Positions 1 through 5,783 of a stretch of DNA of 5,887 nucleotides are shown here, one piece after another. Position 1 is the stretch's first letter. The number at the start of each line of letters is the position of its first letter. The translations under genes and the position numbers were made by a program. The notes beneath the pieces are model-generated. The model saw nothing but the letters and a program-made list of their open reading frames with translations, made no database searches and was not told the origin of the DNA. This DNA is from Nitrospirota bacterium (GTDB taxonomy: Bacteria; Nitrospirota; Nitrospiria; Nitrospirales; Nitrospiraceae): contig JACRQB010000253.1 in assembly GCA_016222925.1 (NCBI GenBank), forward strand, positions 1-5,887. Direction: 5' to 3'.

Positions 1-953
1 AAAGGCGATGATCGGATTCGCCGTGTTCCAGAACAGCACCTGTTCATCAGCCAGCTTCTGCAACATGGTGACCTGAGGTCGACGCGCAGTTTCATAGGTC
101 CTCAGTTTTTCAGCGGAGTAATCATTCATTGCGAGACACTCGGGCAGAAGGTCGGCCAGCGTCGTCGCATCCACCATTGCCTGCATGCGGCCCTGCGACG
201 CGTGAGGATTCATGGCATGCGCCGCATCACCAAGCAACACCGCCCCGTCGGCCACCCACGTCGGGGTGCGGACACGGCCGGTCGGCATGAAGGCGGTTTG
301 CTTCCAATCAGTCAACGTTCGAAATATCGCCTTACTGGACGGATCGATCGTGATCCAGGCCTCTTGCAGCGCCGCGATGCCTCGTTCCTTCACACTCTCA
401 TATGAACCGGCCTTGATCATGTAGAACGCATACACCTTGTCCCCAGCGGCGGGAAACATACCAAGGATCGTTCGCTTGCCGACAAAATACTTCGCCTCTC
501 CCAGAGGAATCGCCGCATCCAACAGGGCGATCAAATATCCTTGCGGATAGAGATGAAGATCGGCCGGAATCTGCAAGGCCTCTCGAACTTTTGAAAAGGC
601 TCCATCGGCCCCGACGACCACCTTCGCCTTCACGGCGACGGAGTCTTCACCTTGCTTTGCAGTCAGCCCGACGACCCGCCCGTTCTCTCGAAGCAGACCA
701 GTGAACGCCGCTCGATACCGCAGTGAGACGGAGGGTTCGCGCTCCATTGCGCTTAGAATGGCATGGTGGGCCACATTCGGCAGTGTGACCACGGCTTGAT
801 TGTACGGTGGAGGCAGTTCGCTGTAGTCCACCGTGCACAGCCGCTCGCCTGTTCGAAGACGACGGTTTTAATGCCCTTTTGGGCCAAGGCCAGGGCGAGC
901 ACCGCCCCCCCCCCACCGGCCCCAACGACGGCAATGTCGGTTTCTTCGATCAT
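1..953 (-). pseudogene. FAD-dependent monooxygenase (UbiH/PHBH-like), frameshifted by an internal deletion and cut by the window edge
   Basis: The family uses FAD and NAD(P)H to hydroxylate aromatic or quinone-type substrates. The start ATG at 953-951 has GGAGG at 962-958, 4 nt upstream. Its frame gives 38 good residues: a Rossmann strand with GAGGGG at residues 11-16 and the second strand ending FEQASG. It then becomes unlike the family and stops near 753. From about 846 down to base 1 a different frame carries the rest of the enzyme with no stop: CTVDYSELPPPYN, the VVVGADG motif (about 603-623) and the GD motif LLGDAAHAMNP (about 208-237). The expected region between strand two and the YSEL segment, including the conserved Arg that contacts FAD, is absent (roughly 60 residues, estimated from the family). 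This points to an out-of-frame deletion, so the product is probably inactive. A sequencing or assembly error cannot be excluded. The substrate cannot be told, and the C-terminus lies outside the window. Confidence 0.8.
905..914. repeat. Homopolymer C10/G10 tract inside the FAD-binding glycine motif
   Basis: Ten consecutive C on the plus strand read as GGT GGG GGG GGG GCG on the coding minus strand and encode the glycines of GAGGGG. Such tracts are prone to slippage, both in cells and in sequencing. At the present length the tract keeps the upstream and downstream parts of the Rossmann fold in one frame, so it is not the cause of the frame break about 65 bp further on. Confidence 0.9.
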
Positions 954-957
954 TGTT

Positions 958-962
958 CCTCC
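958..962 (-). promoter_or_regulatory. Shine-Dalgarno GGAGG for the monooxygenase
   Basis: The minus strand reads GGAGG, then ACAA, then ATG at 953-951. This fixes the start at 953 rather than at in-frame ATGs further upstream. The 59-nt gap to the stop of the nuclease gene shows nothing else clear, so the gene is probably co-transcribed with its upstream neighbours. Confidence 0.7.
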
Positions 963-1012
963 GCGTTTCTCGGCCATGGACATGCATTGCCACCTTACTC
1001 TCAACGTTCTTA

Positions 1013-1579
1013 CTATTTCCACTCCTGGAATCGTTCGTGATCTTTCCAGAGCGACAGAAACTTTTCACGCGCTTGGACGGTAATCGCATGGTCCCTGATG
1101 ATATCGAGCCGCTCATCATTATAGCGGTTTCCACTGGTCGTCTGATTCATAGACCCGGTCGTATTGATCTCGTCGTCGATCACCGCCTGTTTTAAATGCA
1201 TGAGGCCGTCATGTTGATTGATCCTGATCGGGATCCCAGCTTCACGCAACGCCGAGAGCGCCGTTCGTTGCTTCGAATCGTTGAGACGTTCCCGATCGGT
1301 GAGGAGACGAACATCTACACCACGCCGTTTCGCCTCAACCAGCGCTTTCACCGTAAGCGGCGACGTGACGCCATACACGGCCACAAAAATGTATCGTTTA
1401 GCACGGTCATACATCTGTACGAGATGTTCGAGTGGCCTATCCTCCGGACCATACCAGACCTCGACTGATGTAGCCGAGACTTCCACGCTTGGCCCAAGCA
1501 GAACGGCGGCAAATAGCCAGATGATAATGAACCCTTGGCGGCACTGCGTGGATAGTTGGAACGGCGAAGGCCTGATCAT
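1013..1579 (-). CDS. Exported phospholipase D-like nuclease with a single HKD motif
   Basis: The protein is 188 aa. Residues 1-36 look like a signal peptide: a basic start, a hydrophobic core around 18-29 (FIIIWLFAAVLL), and a likely signal-peptidase site after V34-S35-A36. The mature part is one PLD domain of about 150 aa, the size of the Nuc/endonuclease subgroup. The catalytic motif HxKx4D is H128-K130-D135, followed by TGSMN (141-145) and E156, all as expected for an active enzyme. Single-HKD members act as homodimers and cleave phosphodiesters, usually DNA, without metal. The signal peptide points to the periplasm or exterior. The start at 1579 overlaps the upstream gene's stop as ATGA and no strong SD is visible, so translational coupling is likely. 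The frame stays open upstream of 1579, but that stretch is the shadow of the neighbouring gene. The substrate is inferred; a phospholipase role is less likely. Confidence 0.85.
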   Translation of the reverse strand: MIRPSPFQLSTQCRQGFIIIWLFAAVLLGPSVEVSATSVEVWYGPEDRPLEHLVQMYDRAKRYIFVAVYGVTSPLTVKALVEAKRRGVDVRLLTDRERLNDSKQRTALSALREAGIPIRINQHDGLMHLKQAVIDDEINTTGSMNQTTSGNRYNDERLDIIRDHAITVQAREKFLSLWKDHERFQEWK

Positions 1580-1995
1580 GCCAGTTCGAAGAGGTCGCGG
1601 AAGTGGTCGTCGGAAGACTCCCAGGCCTGTGGCGCATGCACCTGAAGCCACTGTCGAAGAAACTGTTTCTGCTCCCGTGTGAGCAGTTGCTTGATCTGAT
1701 GAGTACGCCCTTGAAGCGGCTGAAGGAGACTGACGCGCTTCTTCACATCCAGCATCGCGGTGCGGACATACAGACTCGTAAATATTGACGGCTTCTCGTC
1801 CGTCCCTTCGCCCTGTACCCACACCGAGAGAAACTTATCCAGCACCAGGCCCGCACTGTCCAGCGCCGGCTCAGTATCATGGAAGAGCTCATTCTCGGAC
1901 TCGGTGAGCGGGGTCGATTCTGCGGCGCGAAAGAGAAAGTTCTTTTTCCACATGCTTGCAGGCGGCATAGTGGCGACGAGCCGGATCAAAGTCAA
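1576..1995 (-). CDS. Hypothetical protein upstream of the PLD nuclease
   Basis: I do not recognise this protein. From a TTG at 1995 it is 139 aa; from the ATG at 1953 it is 125 aa. TTG is favoured by a GAGGG at 2006-2002 with a 6-nt spacer; neither ATG at 1968 or 1953 has a clear SD. The product is soluble and charged, with no signal peptide, membrane segment or Cys motif. Residues 83-120 are rich in Lys, Gln, Arg and Leu and look helical. The stop overlaps the PLD start by 4 nt (ATGA), good evidence that this 3' end is really translated. The 5' end is less certain: another minus-strand frame is open over 2050-1892 and its translation also looks protein-like, so the true N-terminus may be frameshifted or lost. 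No terminator separates it from the PLD gene. Confidence 0.6.
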   Translation of the reverse strand: MTLIRLVATMPPASMWKKNFLFRAAESTPLTESENELFHDTEPALDSAGLVLDKFLSVWVQGEGTDEKPSIFTSLYVRTAMLDVKKRVSLLQPLQGRTHQIKQLLTREQKQFLRQWLQVHAPQAWESSDDHFRDLFELA

Positions 1996-2001
1996 GCAAC
2001 G

Positions 2002-2006
2002 CCCTC
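2002..2006 (-). promoter_or_regulatory. Candidate Shine-Dalgarno GAGGG supporting the TTG start of the hypothetical gene
   Basis: The minus strand reads GAGGG, six bases, then TTG at 1995-1993. It is the only good SD near the possible starts of this gene. The remainder of the 1996-2158 gap holds no convincing minus-strand promoter, only weak TATTTA and TTGTCA-like matches. Confidence 0.4.
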
Positions 2007-2090
2007 AGAGAATCTCTCCCCTTCTCAGTAAATACGGTTGAGCATGAATCCTATTGAACATTCGTGTCTCTCAATGTGGATGATGTAGCC

Positions 2091-2120
2091 TTGACAAGCA
2101 GAGCATGCCTTTGCTAATTT
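2091..2120 (+). promoter_or_regulatory. Sigma70-type promoter of the sulfur-carrier operon
   Basis: A perfect -35 TTGACA lies at 2091-2096. After an 18-bp spacer comes TAATTT at 2115-2120, preceded by TG at 2112-2113, which gives an extended -10 (TGCTAATTT). The -10 hexamer matches consensus at only 3 of 6 positions; the perfect -35 and the TG compensate. A start of transcription near 2127 would leave a leader of about 30 nt before the GTG at 2159. The stretch from 2120 to 2140 is AT-rich, unlike the surroundings. Confidence 0.6.
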
Positions 2121-2148
2121 CAAAATTCTTTAATCTCTAGGCCAACTT

Positions 2149-2153
2149 GGGAG
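2149..2153 (+). promoter_or_regulatory. Shine-Dalgarno GGGAG that fixes the ThiS-like start at GTG 2159
   Basis: GGGAG ends 5 nt before GTG 2159. The longer reading from TTG 2147 would put this SD inside the gene and has no SD of its own. Starting at GTG also gives the usual ThiS beginning, MQVKING. Confidence 0.75.
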
Positions 2154-2158
2154 AATCT

Positions 2159-2359
2159 GTGCAGGTTAAGATTAATGGAAAGCCTGAGGAGATCCAGAAC
2201 GGAACCGTCCTCGATTTGCTCAAGACAAAGAACATCGAGCCACAGATGGTCGCCGTCGAGGTCAACGACAAGGTGTTGGATCGTGACCACCTTGCCACGA
2301 CCCACCTCAATGAAGGAGATCACGTGGAGCTCCTCTTCTATATGGGAGGGGGTCGGTGA
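2159..2359 (+). CDS. thiS: ThiS-like sulfur carrier protein with a C-terminal GGGR tail
   Basis: A small ubiquitin-fold (beta-grasp) carrier of 66 aa, the usual ThiS length. Family features are the MQVKING first strand, VAVEVNDKVL at 31-40, and the GDHVELLFYMGGG ending (53-65). In this family the terminal Gly carboxylate is adenylated by a ThiF/MoeB-type enzyme and turned into a thiocarboxylate that donates sulfur. Here the glycines are followed by Arg66, so the chain does not end in Gly. In Wolinella, HcyS is made with an extra terminal Ala that a JAMM protease (HcyD) removes, and a similar maturation is likely here. It is first in the operon and overlaps cysK by 4 nt (GTGA), which suggests sulfur supply for cysteine or homocysteine rather than thiamin. 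A thiamin role remains possible, since no thiamin genes are visible to decide it. Confidence 0.85.
   Translation: MQVKINGKPEEIQNGTVLDLLKTKNIEPQMVAVEVNDKVLDRDHLATTHLNEGDHVELLFYMGGGR
2345..2352 (+). promoter_or_regulatory. Shine-Dalgarno of cysK built from the carrier's Gly codons
   Basis: GGAGGGGG covers the GGA GGG GGT codons for the glycine tail of the ThiS-like protein and lies a few bases before GTG 2356. It is a near-perfect SD and supports the GTG start. Translation of the two genes is probably coupled. Confidence 0.75.
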
Positions 2360-3285
2360 GCACTACGCTGCATAAAGACATTACCGAGCTGATCGGCAAG
2401 ACCCCGCTTGTCCGGTTGAACCGTCTTTCAAAGTCCGATTCTGCGACGATTTACGGGAAGGTGGAGTTTTTCAACCCCGGTGGCAGCGTCAAGGATCGGA
2501 TCTGCCTCAATATGATCAATGAGGCAGAACGCCAGGGAACGCTCAAGCCGGGCGGAACCATCGTCGAACCGACCAGTGGGAATACGGGTATCGGACTGGC
2601 CTTAGTCGCGGCCGTGCGAGGATACAAACTAATCCTCGTAATGCCGGAAAGTATGAGCATGGAACGGGCCAGCTTATTGTCTTCGTATGGCGCACAGCTG
2701 GTGCTCACCCCGGCTTGGGAAGGCATGAAAGGGTCTATTAAGGAGGCGGAAAGCATCCTGGCTCAGAATCCGTCGTACTTTATGCCGGATCAATTCTCGA
2801 ACCCGGCCAACCCCGCGATGCATAAGATGACGACGGCACTGGAAATCTGGGACGCGCTCGAAGGAAAGATCGATGCTTTTGTGGCTGCCGTTGGAACTGG
2901 TGGGACCATCACAGGATGTGGTGAAGTCTTTAAAGAACGGAATCCGCACGTACAAGTCATCGCCGTCGAACCGGCAGGTTCGCCCGTGTTGTCCGGAGGA
3001 GACCCTGGCCCCCATAAGATTCAAGGGATCGGGGCAGGCTTTATTCCAAAGGTGCTCAACAGAAAAATTCTCGATCGTGTCGTCACCGTGACGGACGATG
3101 AGGCGTATCAGACCGCGAAACAGCTCTCGAAGAAGGAAGGCCTGCTGGTGGGGATTTCAGCCGGCGCCAATGTGTTTGCCGCGCAAAAGATCGCGGATGA
3201 ACTTGGGCCTGGCAAGAATGTCGTGACTATCTTGTGCGACACCGGCGAGCGCTACATCAGCATTGAGAAGTATTTCAATATATAA
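2356..3285 (+). CDS. cysK: Cysteine synthase (O-acetylserine sulfhydrylase, CysK-type)
   Basis: A cytoplasmic fold-type II PLP enzyme that replaces the acetyl group of O-acetylserine with sulfide to make cysteine. The length, 309 aa, is typical. The PLP lysine is K46 in NPGGSVKDR; the substrate loop TSGNTG is at 73-78, the PLP phosphate loop GTGGT at 180-184, HKIQGIGAGFIP at 220-231, and GISAGAN at 266-272, whose Ser268 should contact the PLP pyridine nitrogen. The HKIQGIGAGFIP segment is that of classical CysK enzymes and differs from the Arg-bearing region of mycobacterial CysM, so O-acetylserine is a more likely substrate than O-phosphoserine. The GTG start overlaps the ThiS-like gene by 4 nt. 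Whether the sulfur donor is free sulfide or the carrier's thiocarboxylate cannot be read from the sequence; the pairing makes the carrier a real candidate. Misassignment to cystathionine beta-synthase is unlikely, as there is no regulatory C-terminal domain. Confidence 0.93.
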   Translation: MSTTLHKDITELIGKTPLVRLNRLSKSDSATIYGKVEFFNPGGSVKDRICLNMINEAERQGTLKPGGTIVEPTSGNTGIGLALVAAVRGYKLILVMPESMSMERASLLSSYGAQLVLTPAWEGMKGSIKEAESILAQNPSYFMPDQFSNPANPAMHKMTTALEIWDALEGKIDAFVAAVGTGGTITGCGEVFKERNPHVQVIAVEPAGSPVLSGGDPGPHKIQGIGAGFIPKVLNRKILDRVVTVTDDEAYQTAKQLSKKEGLLVGISAGANVFAAQKIADELGPGKNVVTILCDTGERYISIEKYFNI

Positions 3286-3405
3286 GAACGCTGAAAATGG
3301 CCTCCAACTTTGTTCTCGGCTCAAGAAAATCCTCAACGTACCCCAGAGGGTACGCCTCCGGTTTTCTTTTGCCTGCGGCCTCGTTGGAAACCATTTTGAA
3401 CGTTC
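3286..3405. repeat. 120-bp imperfect palindrome filling the cysK-moeB gap
   Basis: It begins on the base after the cysK stop and ends 18 nt before the moeB ATG. It is symmetric about 3345.5. The outer arms 3286-3308 and 3383-3405 pair at 19 of 23 positions; a GGC/GCC block (3318-3320 with 3371-3373) follows, then AAGAAAA (3323-3329) with TTTTCTT (3362-3368), then a perfect CGTACCC-CAGA-GGGTACG hairpin (3337-3354). The internal loops have equal lengths on the two sides. This looks like a small non-coding palindromic element (REP- or MITE-like) rather than chance. I have a vague, unverified impression that its centre recurs in Nitrospira genomes. No coding capacity and no target-site duplication are visible. 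Confidence 0.8.
3337..3370 (+). terminator. Possible intrinsic terminator in the centre of the palindrome
   Basis: The 7-bp GC-rich hairpin with a 4-nt loop is followed, after CCTCCGG, by TTTTCTTTT. The T-rich run begins 7 nt past the stem and is itself partly paired with AAGAAAA on the left, so this is not a classical terminator. It could lower transcription into moeB or stabilise the 3' end of cysK mRNA. Equally, the whole element may have no role. Confidence 0.3.
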
Positions 3406-3423
3406 TTGGCACCGCTGATTAAG

Positions 3424-4242
3424 ATGGAATTTACTGAAGAGCAAATAAATCGCTACAGCCGGCATATCCTCTTGCCTGAGGTCGGCGGCAAGGGGCAGAA
3501 GAAAATCGCCAAGTCCAGGATTCTTCTCGTCGGCGCGGGCGGTCTCGGCTCCCCCGCTGCGTTGTATTTGGCCGCGGCAGGAGTCGGCACGATTGGGCTG
3601 ATCGACAGCGATGTGGTGGACCTGACCAATCTGCAGCGCCAAGTTCTTCACCATACTCCCGACGTGGGTCGCCCCAAGGTCCTCTCCGGCAAAGAGAAGA
3701 TCCAGGCATTGAACCCCGACGTCTTGGTCTCGATGTACGAGGAACGACTCACAGCCGGCAATGCGCTCAAAATCTTCGGCGACTATGATGTCGTGATCGA
3801 CGGAGTCGATAATTTTCCGGCCAAGTTCCTGATCAACGACGCCTGTTTTTTCGCCGGCAAGCCGTTAGTCCACGGTGGCATTTTGCGATTCGAGGGACGT
3901 GTCACGACCATCATCCCGAAGAAATCGGCGTGCTATCGTTGCCTGTTCAAAGCGCCGCCTCCACCTGGTTTGGTTGCCTCCTGCCAGGAGGCCGGAGTGA
4001 TCGGGGTCTTGGCCGGCATTATCGGGACGATTCAGGCGACGGAAGCGTTGAAGCTTGTCCTCGGGATCGGACGGCCACTGACCGACCGCCTGCTCGACTT
4101 CGATGCGCGCAAAACCCAATTTCGAGAAATCAAAGTCCGCCGGAATCCGAATTGTGCGCTCTGCGGAGAACATCCGACGATTACCGAACTGTTCGACGAT
4201 GGGGACCCCTATGCTGGATGCGCCATGCGTCCATCTGCATAG
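3424..4242 (+). CDS. moeB: HesA/MoeB/ThiF-family sulfur-carrier adenylyltransferase
   Basis: An E1-like cytoplasmic enzyme that uses ATP to adenylate the C-terminal Gly of ThiS/MoaD-type carriers before sulfur is added. From ATG 3424 it is 272 aa and opens with EEQINRYSRHILLPEVGGKG, the usual family start. The nucleotide loop GAGGLG is at 37-42; D61/D63 and NLQRQ (69-73) belong to the ATP site; DGVDN (126-130) carries the conserved Asp. Zinc cysteines are C170/C173 and C244/C247. C187 in the SCQEAG segment matches the conserved Cys near the carrier tail. There is no C-terminal rhodanese domain, so the sulfur donor must be separate. It is the only carrier-activating enzyme here and may serve both carriers. 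No good SD precedes ATG 3424, only GATTAAG, perhaps because the palindrome sits just upstream. MoeB, ThiF and HcyF cannot be told apart by sequence alone. Confidence 0.9.
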   Translation: MEFTEEQINRYSRHILLPEVGGKGQKKIAKSRILLVGAGGLGSPAALYLAAAGVGTIGLIDSDVVDLTNLQRQVLHHTPDVGRPKVLSGKEKIQALNPDVLVSMYEERLTAGNALKIFGDYDVVIDGVDNFPAKFLINDACFFAGKPLVHGGILRFEGRVTTIIPKKSACYRCLFKAPPPPGLVASCQEAGVIGVLAGIIGTIQATEALKLVLGIGRPLTDRLLDFDARKTQFREIKVRRNPNCALCGEHPTITELFDDGDPYAGCAMRPSA

Positions 4243-4250
4243 CGTTTGAT

Positions 4251-4257
4251 AAGGTGG
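4251..4257 (+). promoter_or_regulatory. Shine-Dalgarno AAGGTGG of thrC
   Basis: AAGGTGG ends 7 nt before ATG 4265. It lies in the 22-nt gap after the moeB stop, too short for a promoter, so thrC is read from the same transcript as moeB. Confidence 0.6.
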
Positions 4258-4264
4258 TGCGACG

Positions 4265-5512
4265 ATGAGCAAAATGAAAGCGCTGGTGTGCCGCGAGTGC
4301 GGTAAAGAATACCCGACGAAGGCGATCCACGTCTGCGAAATGTGCTTCGGTCCCCTTGAGGTGAAGTACAACTACGATGAGATCAAGAAGACGATTTCGC
4401 GTAAGAAGATCGAGGATGGGCCACATAGCATGTGGCGCTATCTCGACCTGCTGCCGGTCGAAGGCACGAACTTCGTCGGACCGCATGCCGGGTTCACTCC
4501 GCTCGTACGGGCGAAAAACCTTGGCGCCTATCTTGGGCTCGACGAGCTCTACATCAAGAACGATACGGTGAATCACCCCACCCTATCCTTCAAAGATCGC
4601 GTCGTCGCCGTGGCCCTCACGCGCGCGCGCGAGCTCGGTTTTGAAACAGTGGCCTGCGCGTCGACCGGCAACTTGGCGAACTCCGTCGCCGCGCACGCGG
4701 CATCCGCCAATCTCCACTGTTACGTCTTCATTCCGGGCGACCTTGAGGCGGCAAAAGTGCTTGGCAACCTGATCTATAAGCCCCACGTGGTTGAGATTGA
4801 AGGTCATTACGACGATGTCAACCGGCTCTGCAGCGAGATTGCCGGCGAACATGGCTGGGCGTTCGTGAATATCAACATCCGCCCCTACTATGCCGAAGGC
4901 TCAAAAACCCTTGCCTTTGAGACTGTGGAGCAACTGGGGTGGAAAACACCGGATCAAGTCGTCATTCCCATGGCGTCGGGCTCGCTCCTGACCAAGATCT
5001 GGAAAGGTCTGCATGAGATGAAGGCGTTGGGCCTGATCGACAACGTTCGCACGAAGGTCAACGGCGCCCAAGCGGAAGGCTGCTCACCGATCTCGACCGC
5101 ATTCAAGGCGGGGCGCGACTTCTTCAAGCCAGTGAAACCACAGACGATCGCCAAGTCTCTTGCCATCGGCAACCCCGCCGATGGGTACTATGCGCTTAAG
5201 GCGACCGCGGAGAGTCACGGATCCATGGATATGGTAACGGATGAAGAAGTGGTAGAAGGCATCCAGCTGCTGGCCCAAACCGAAGGCATCTTCGCGGAAA
5301 CAGCCGGAGGCGTCACGATCGGCGTGCTCAAGAAGCTTGTCAAACAAGGGGTGATCAAAAAAGATGAGGTCACGGTGGCCTACGTCACCGGCAACGGCCT
5401 AAAAACCCAGGAAGCGGTGATCGATTCCGTCGGTCGCCCAGTGCGCATTCAGCCCAGCCTGGTGGACTTCGAAAAGACGTTTAAGATGGGAAAGAACGGT
5501 GGTGGCGTATGA
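4265..5512 (+). CDS. thrC: Threonine synthase with N-terminal zinc ribbon
   Basis: A PLP enzyme that converts O-phosphohomoserine to threonine and phosphate, the last step of threonine synthesis. The protein is 415 aa, fitting the zinc-ribbon type of threonine synthase. A ribbon with C9-x2-C12 and C24-x2-C27 comes first. The PLP lysine is K110 in HPTLSFKDR; STGN is at 133-136; the phosphate-binding stretch ASGS is at 237-240; NGAQAEGCSPI (267-277) and TGNGLK (375-380) are typical. All expected residues are present. The chain ends NGGGV and overlaps the next gene by 4 nt (ATGA). Tight linkage to a CysO-type carrier and a NIL-domain protein suggests coordination with homocysteine/methionine synthesis, as O-phosphohomoserine sits at the branch between threonine and methionine. 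A direct role in sulfur transfer is only a hypothesis. Confidence 0.93.
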   Translation: MSKMKALVCRECGKEYPTKAIHVCEMCFGPLEVKYNYDEIKKTISRKKIEDGPHSMWRYLDLLPVEGTNFVGPHAGFTPLVRAKNLGAYLGLDELYIKNDTVNHPTLSFKDRVVAVALTRARELGFETVACASTGNLANSVAAHAASANLHCYVFIPGDLEAAKVLGNLIYKPHVVEIEGHYDDVNRLCSEIAGEHGWAFVNINIRPYYAEGSKTLAFETVEQLGWKTPDQVVIPMASGSLLTKIWKGLHEMKALGLIDNVRTKVNGAQAEGCSPISTAFKAGRDFFKPVKPQTIAKSLAIGNPADGYYALKATAESHGSMDMVTDEEVVEGIQLLAQTEGIFAETAGGVTIGVLKKLVKQGVIKKDEVTVAYVTGNGLKTQEAVIDSVGRPVRIQPSLVDFEKTFKMGKNGGGV

Positions 5513-5781
5513 TTAAAGTTCGCATTCCGACTCCGCTTCGCCCCCTGACCAAAGGTCAGGGCGAGGTCGAGACCAAAGCCGGCAGTGTGGTGGAGATGAT
5601 CGAGGCGCTGAATAGTACACATCCCGGCATCAAAGATCGCCTATGCGATGAAACGGGAGAGCTCCGTCGCTTCGTGAACATTTATGTCAACGAGGAAGAC
5701 ATTCGCTTCCTCACGGGGAAAGACACGCCCCTCAAGGATGGCGATGAAGTCTCCATCGTCCCGGCGATCGCAGGAGGGTAA
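5509..5781 (+). CDS. cysO: CysO-like MoaD/ThiS-family sulfur carrier protein
   Basis: A 90-aa beta-grasp carrier ending AIAGG, so the terminal Gly-Gly is ready for adenylation and thiocarboxylation without trimming. The IPTPLRPLTKGQ start (6-17), RFVNIYVNEEDIRF (54-67) and the GDEVSIVPAIAGG ending (78-90) closely resemble what I recall of mycobacterial CysO, which carries sulfur for cysteine synthesis by CysM. It is less like the MoaD of molybdopterin synthase, and no molybdopterin genes are in view. The ATG overlaps the thrC stop (ATGA), and the GGTGGTGG encoding the thrC tail precedes it as a weak SD. It differs clearly from the Arg-capped ThiS-like carrier at the start of the operon, suggesting a separate partner enzyme. 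The partner cannot be identified here: CysK, ThrC and the NIL protein are all candidates. Confidence 0.88.
   Translation: MIKVRIPTPLRPLTKGQGEVETKAGSVVEMIEALNSTHPGIKDRLCDETGELRRFVNIYVNEEDIRFLTGKDTPLKDGDEVSIVPAIAGG
5773..5778 (+). promoter_or_regulatory. Shine-Dalgarno GGAGGG of the NIL gene, made of the carrier's Gly-Gly codons
   Basis: GGA GGG encodes the terminal Gly-Gly of the CysO-like protein and lies 5 nt before ATG 5784. It is an ideal SD and indicates coupled translation across the 2-nt gap. Confidence 0.75.
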
Positions 5782-5783
5782 CC

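Noticed and set aside
763..1083. Plus-strand open frames across the monooxygenase region (also 807-1040 and 953-1195)
   Set aside because: They lie antisense to clear FAD-enzyme and nuclease sequence, and their translations are proline- or arginine-rich with no recognisable features.
1220..1236. GATC-rich palindromic stretch within the nuclease gene
   Set aside because: It is short, lies in coding sequence, and fits chance overlap of GATC words.
1218..1682. 154-codon plus-strand open frame opposite the PLD nuclease
   Set aside because: The minus strand here encodes an intact HKD motif and a signal peptide. The plus-strand product is low-complexity and typical of an antisense shadow.
1580..1822. 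Longer minus-strand form of the PLD protein (269 aa)
   Set aside because: The extra N-terminus overlaps the upstream gene in another frame and would bury the signal peptide at residue 80. ATG 1579 places the signal peptide first.
2147..2158. TTG start for the ThiS-like protein, giving 70 aa
   Set aside because: It lacks an SD, and the GGGAG needed for translation lies inside the extension. GTG 2159 has correct spacing and gives the usual family N-terminus.
3406..3423. TTG start for moeB, adding six residues
   Set aside because: It has no SD and abuts the palindrome arm, and family members normally begin near MEFTEEQ, which is ATG 3424.
3157..3654. Minus-strand open frame across the palindrome
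   Set aside because: It is antisense to the cysK and moeB coding regions and its translation shows no family features.
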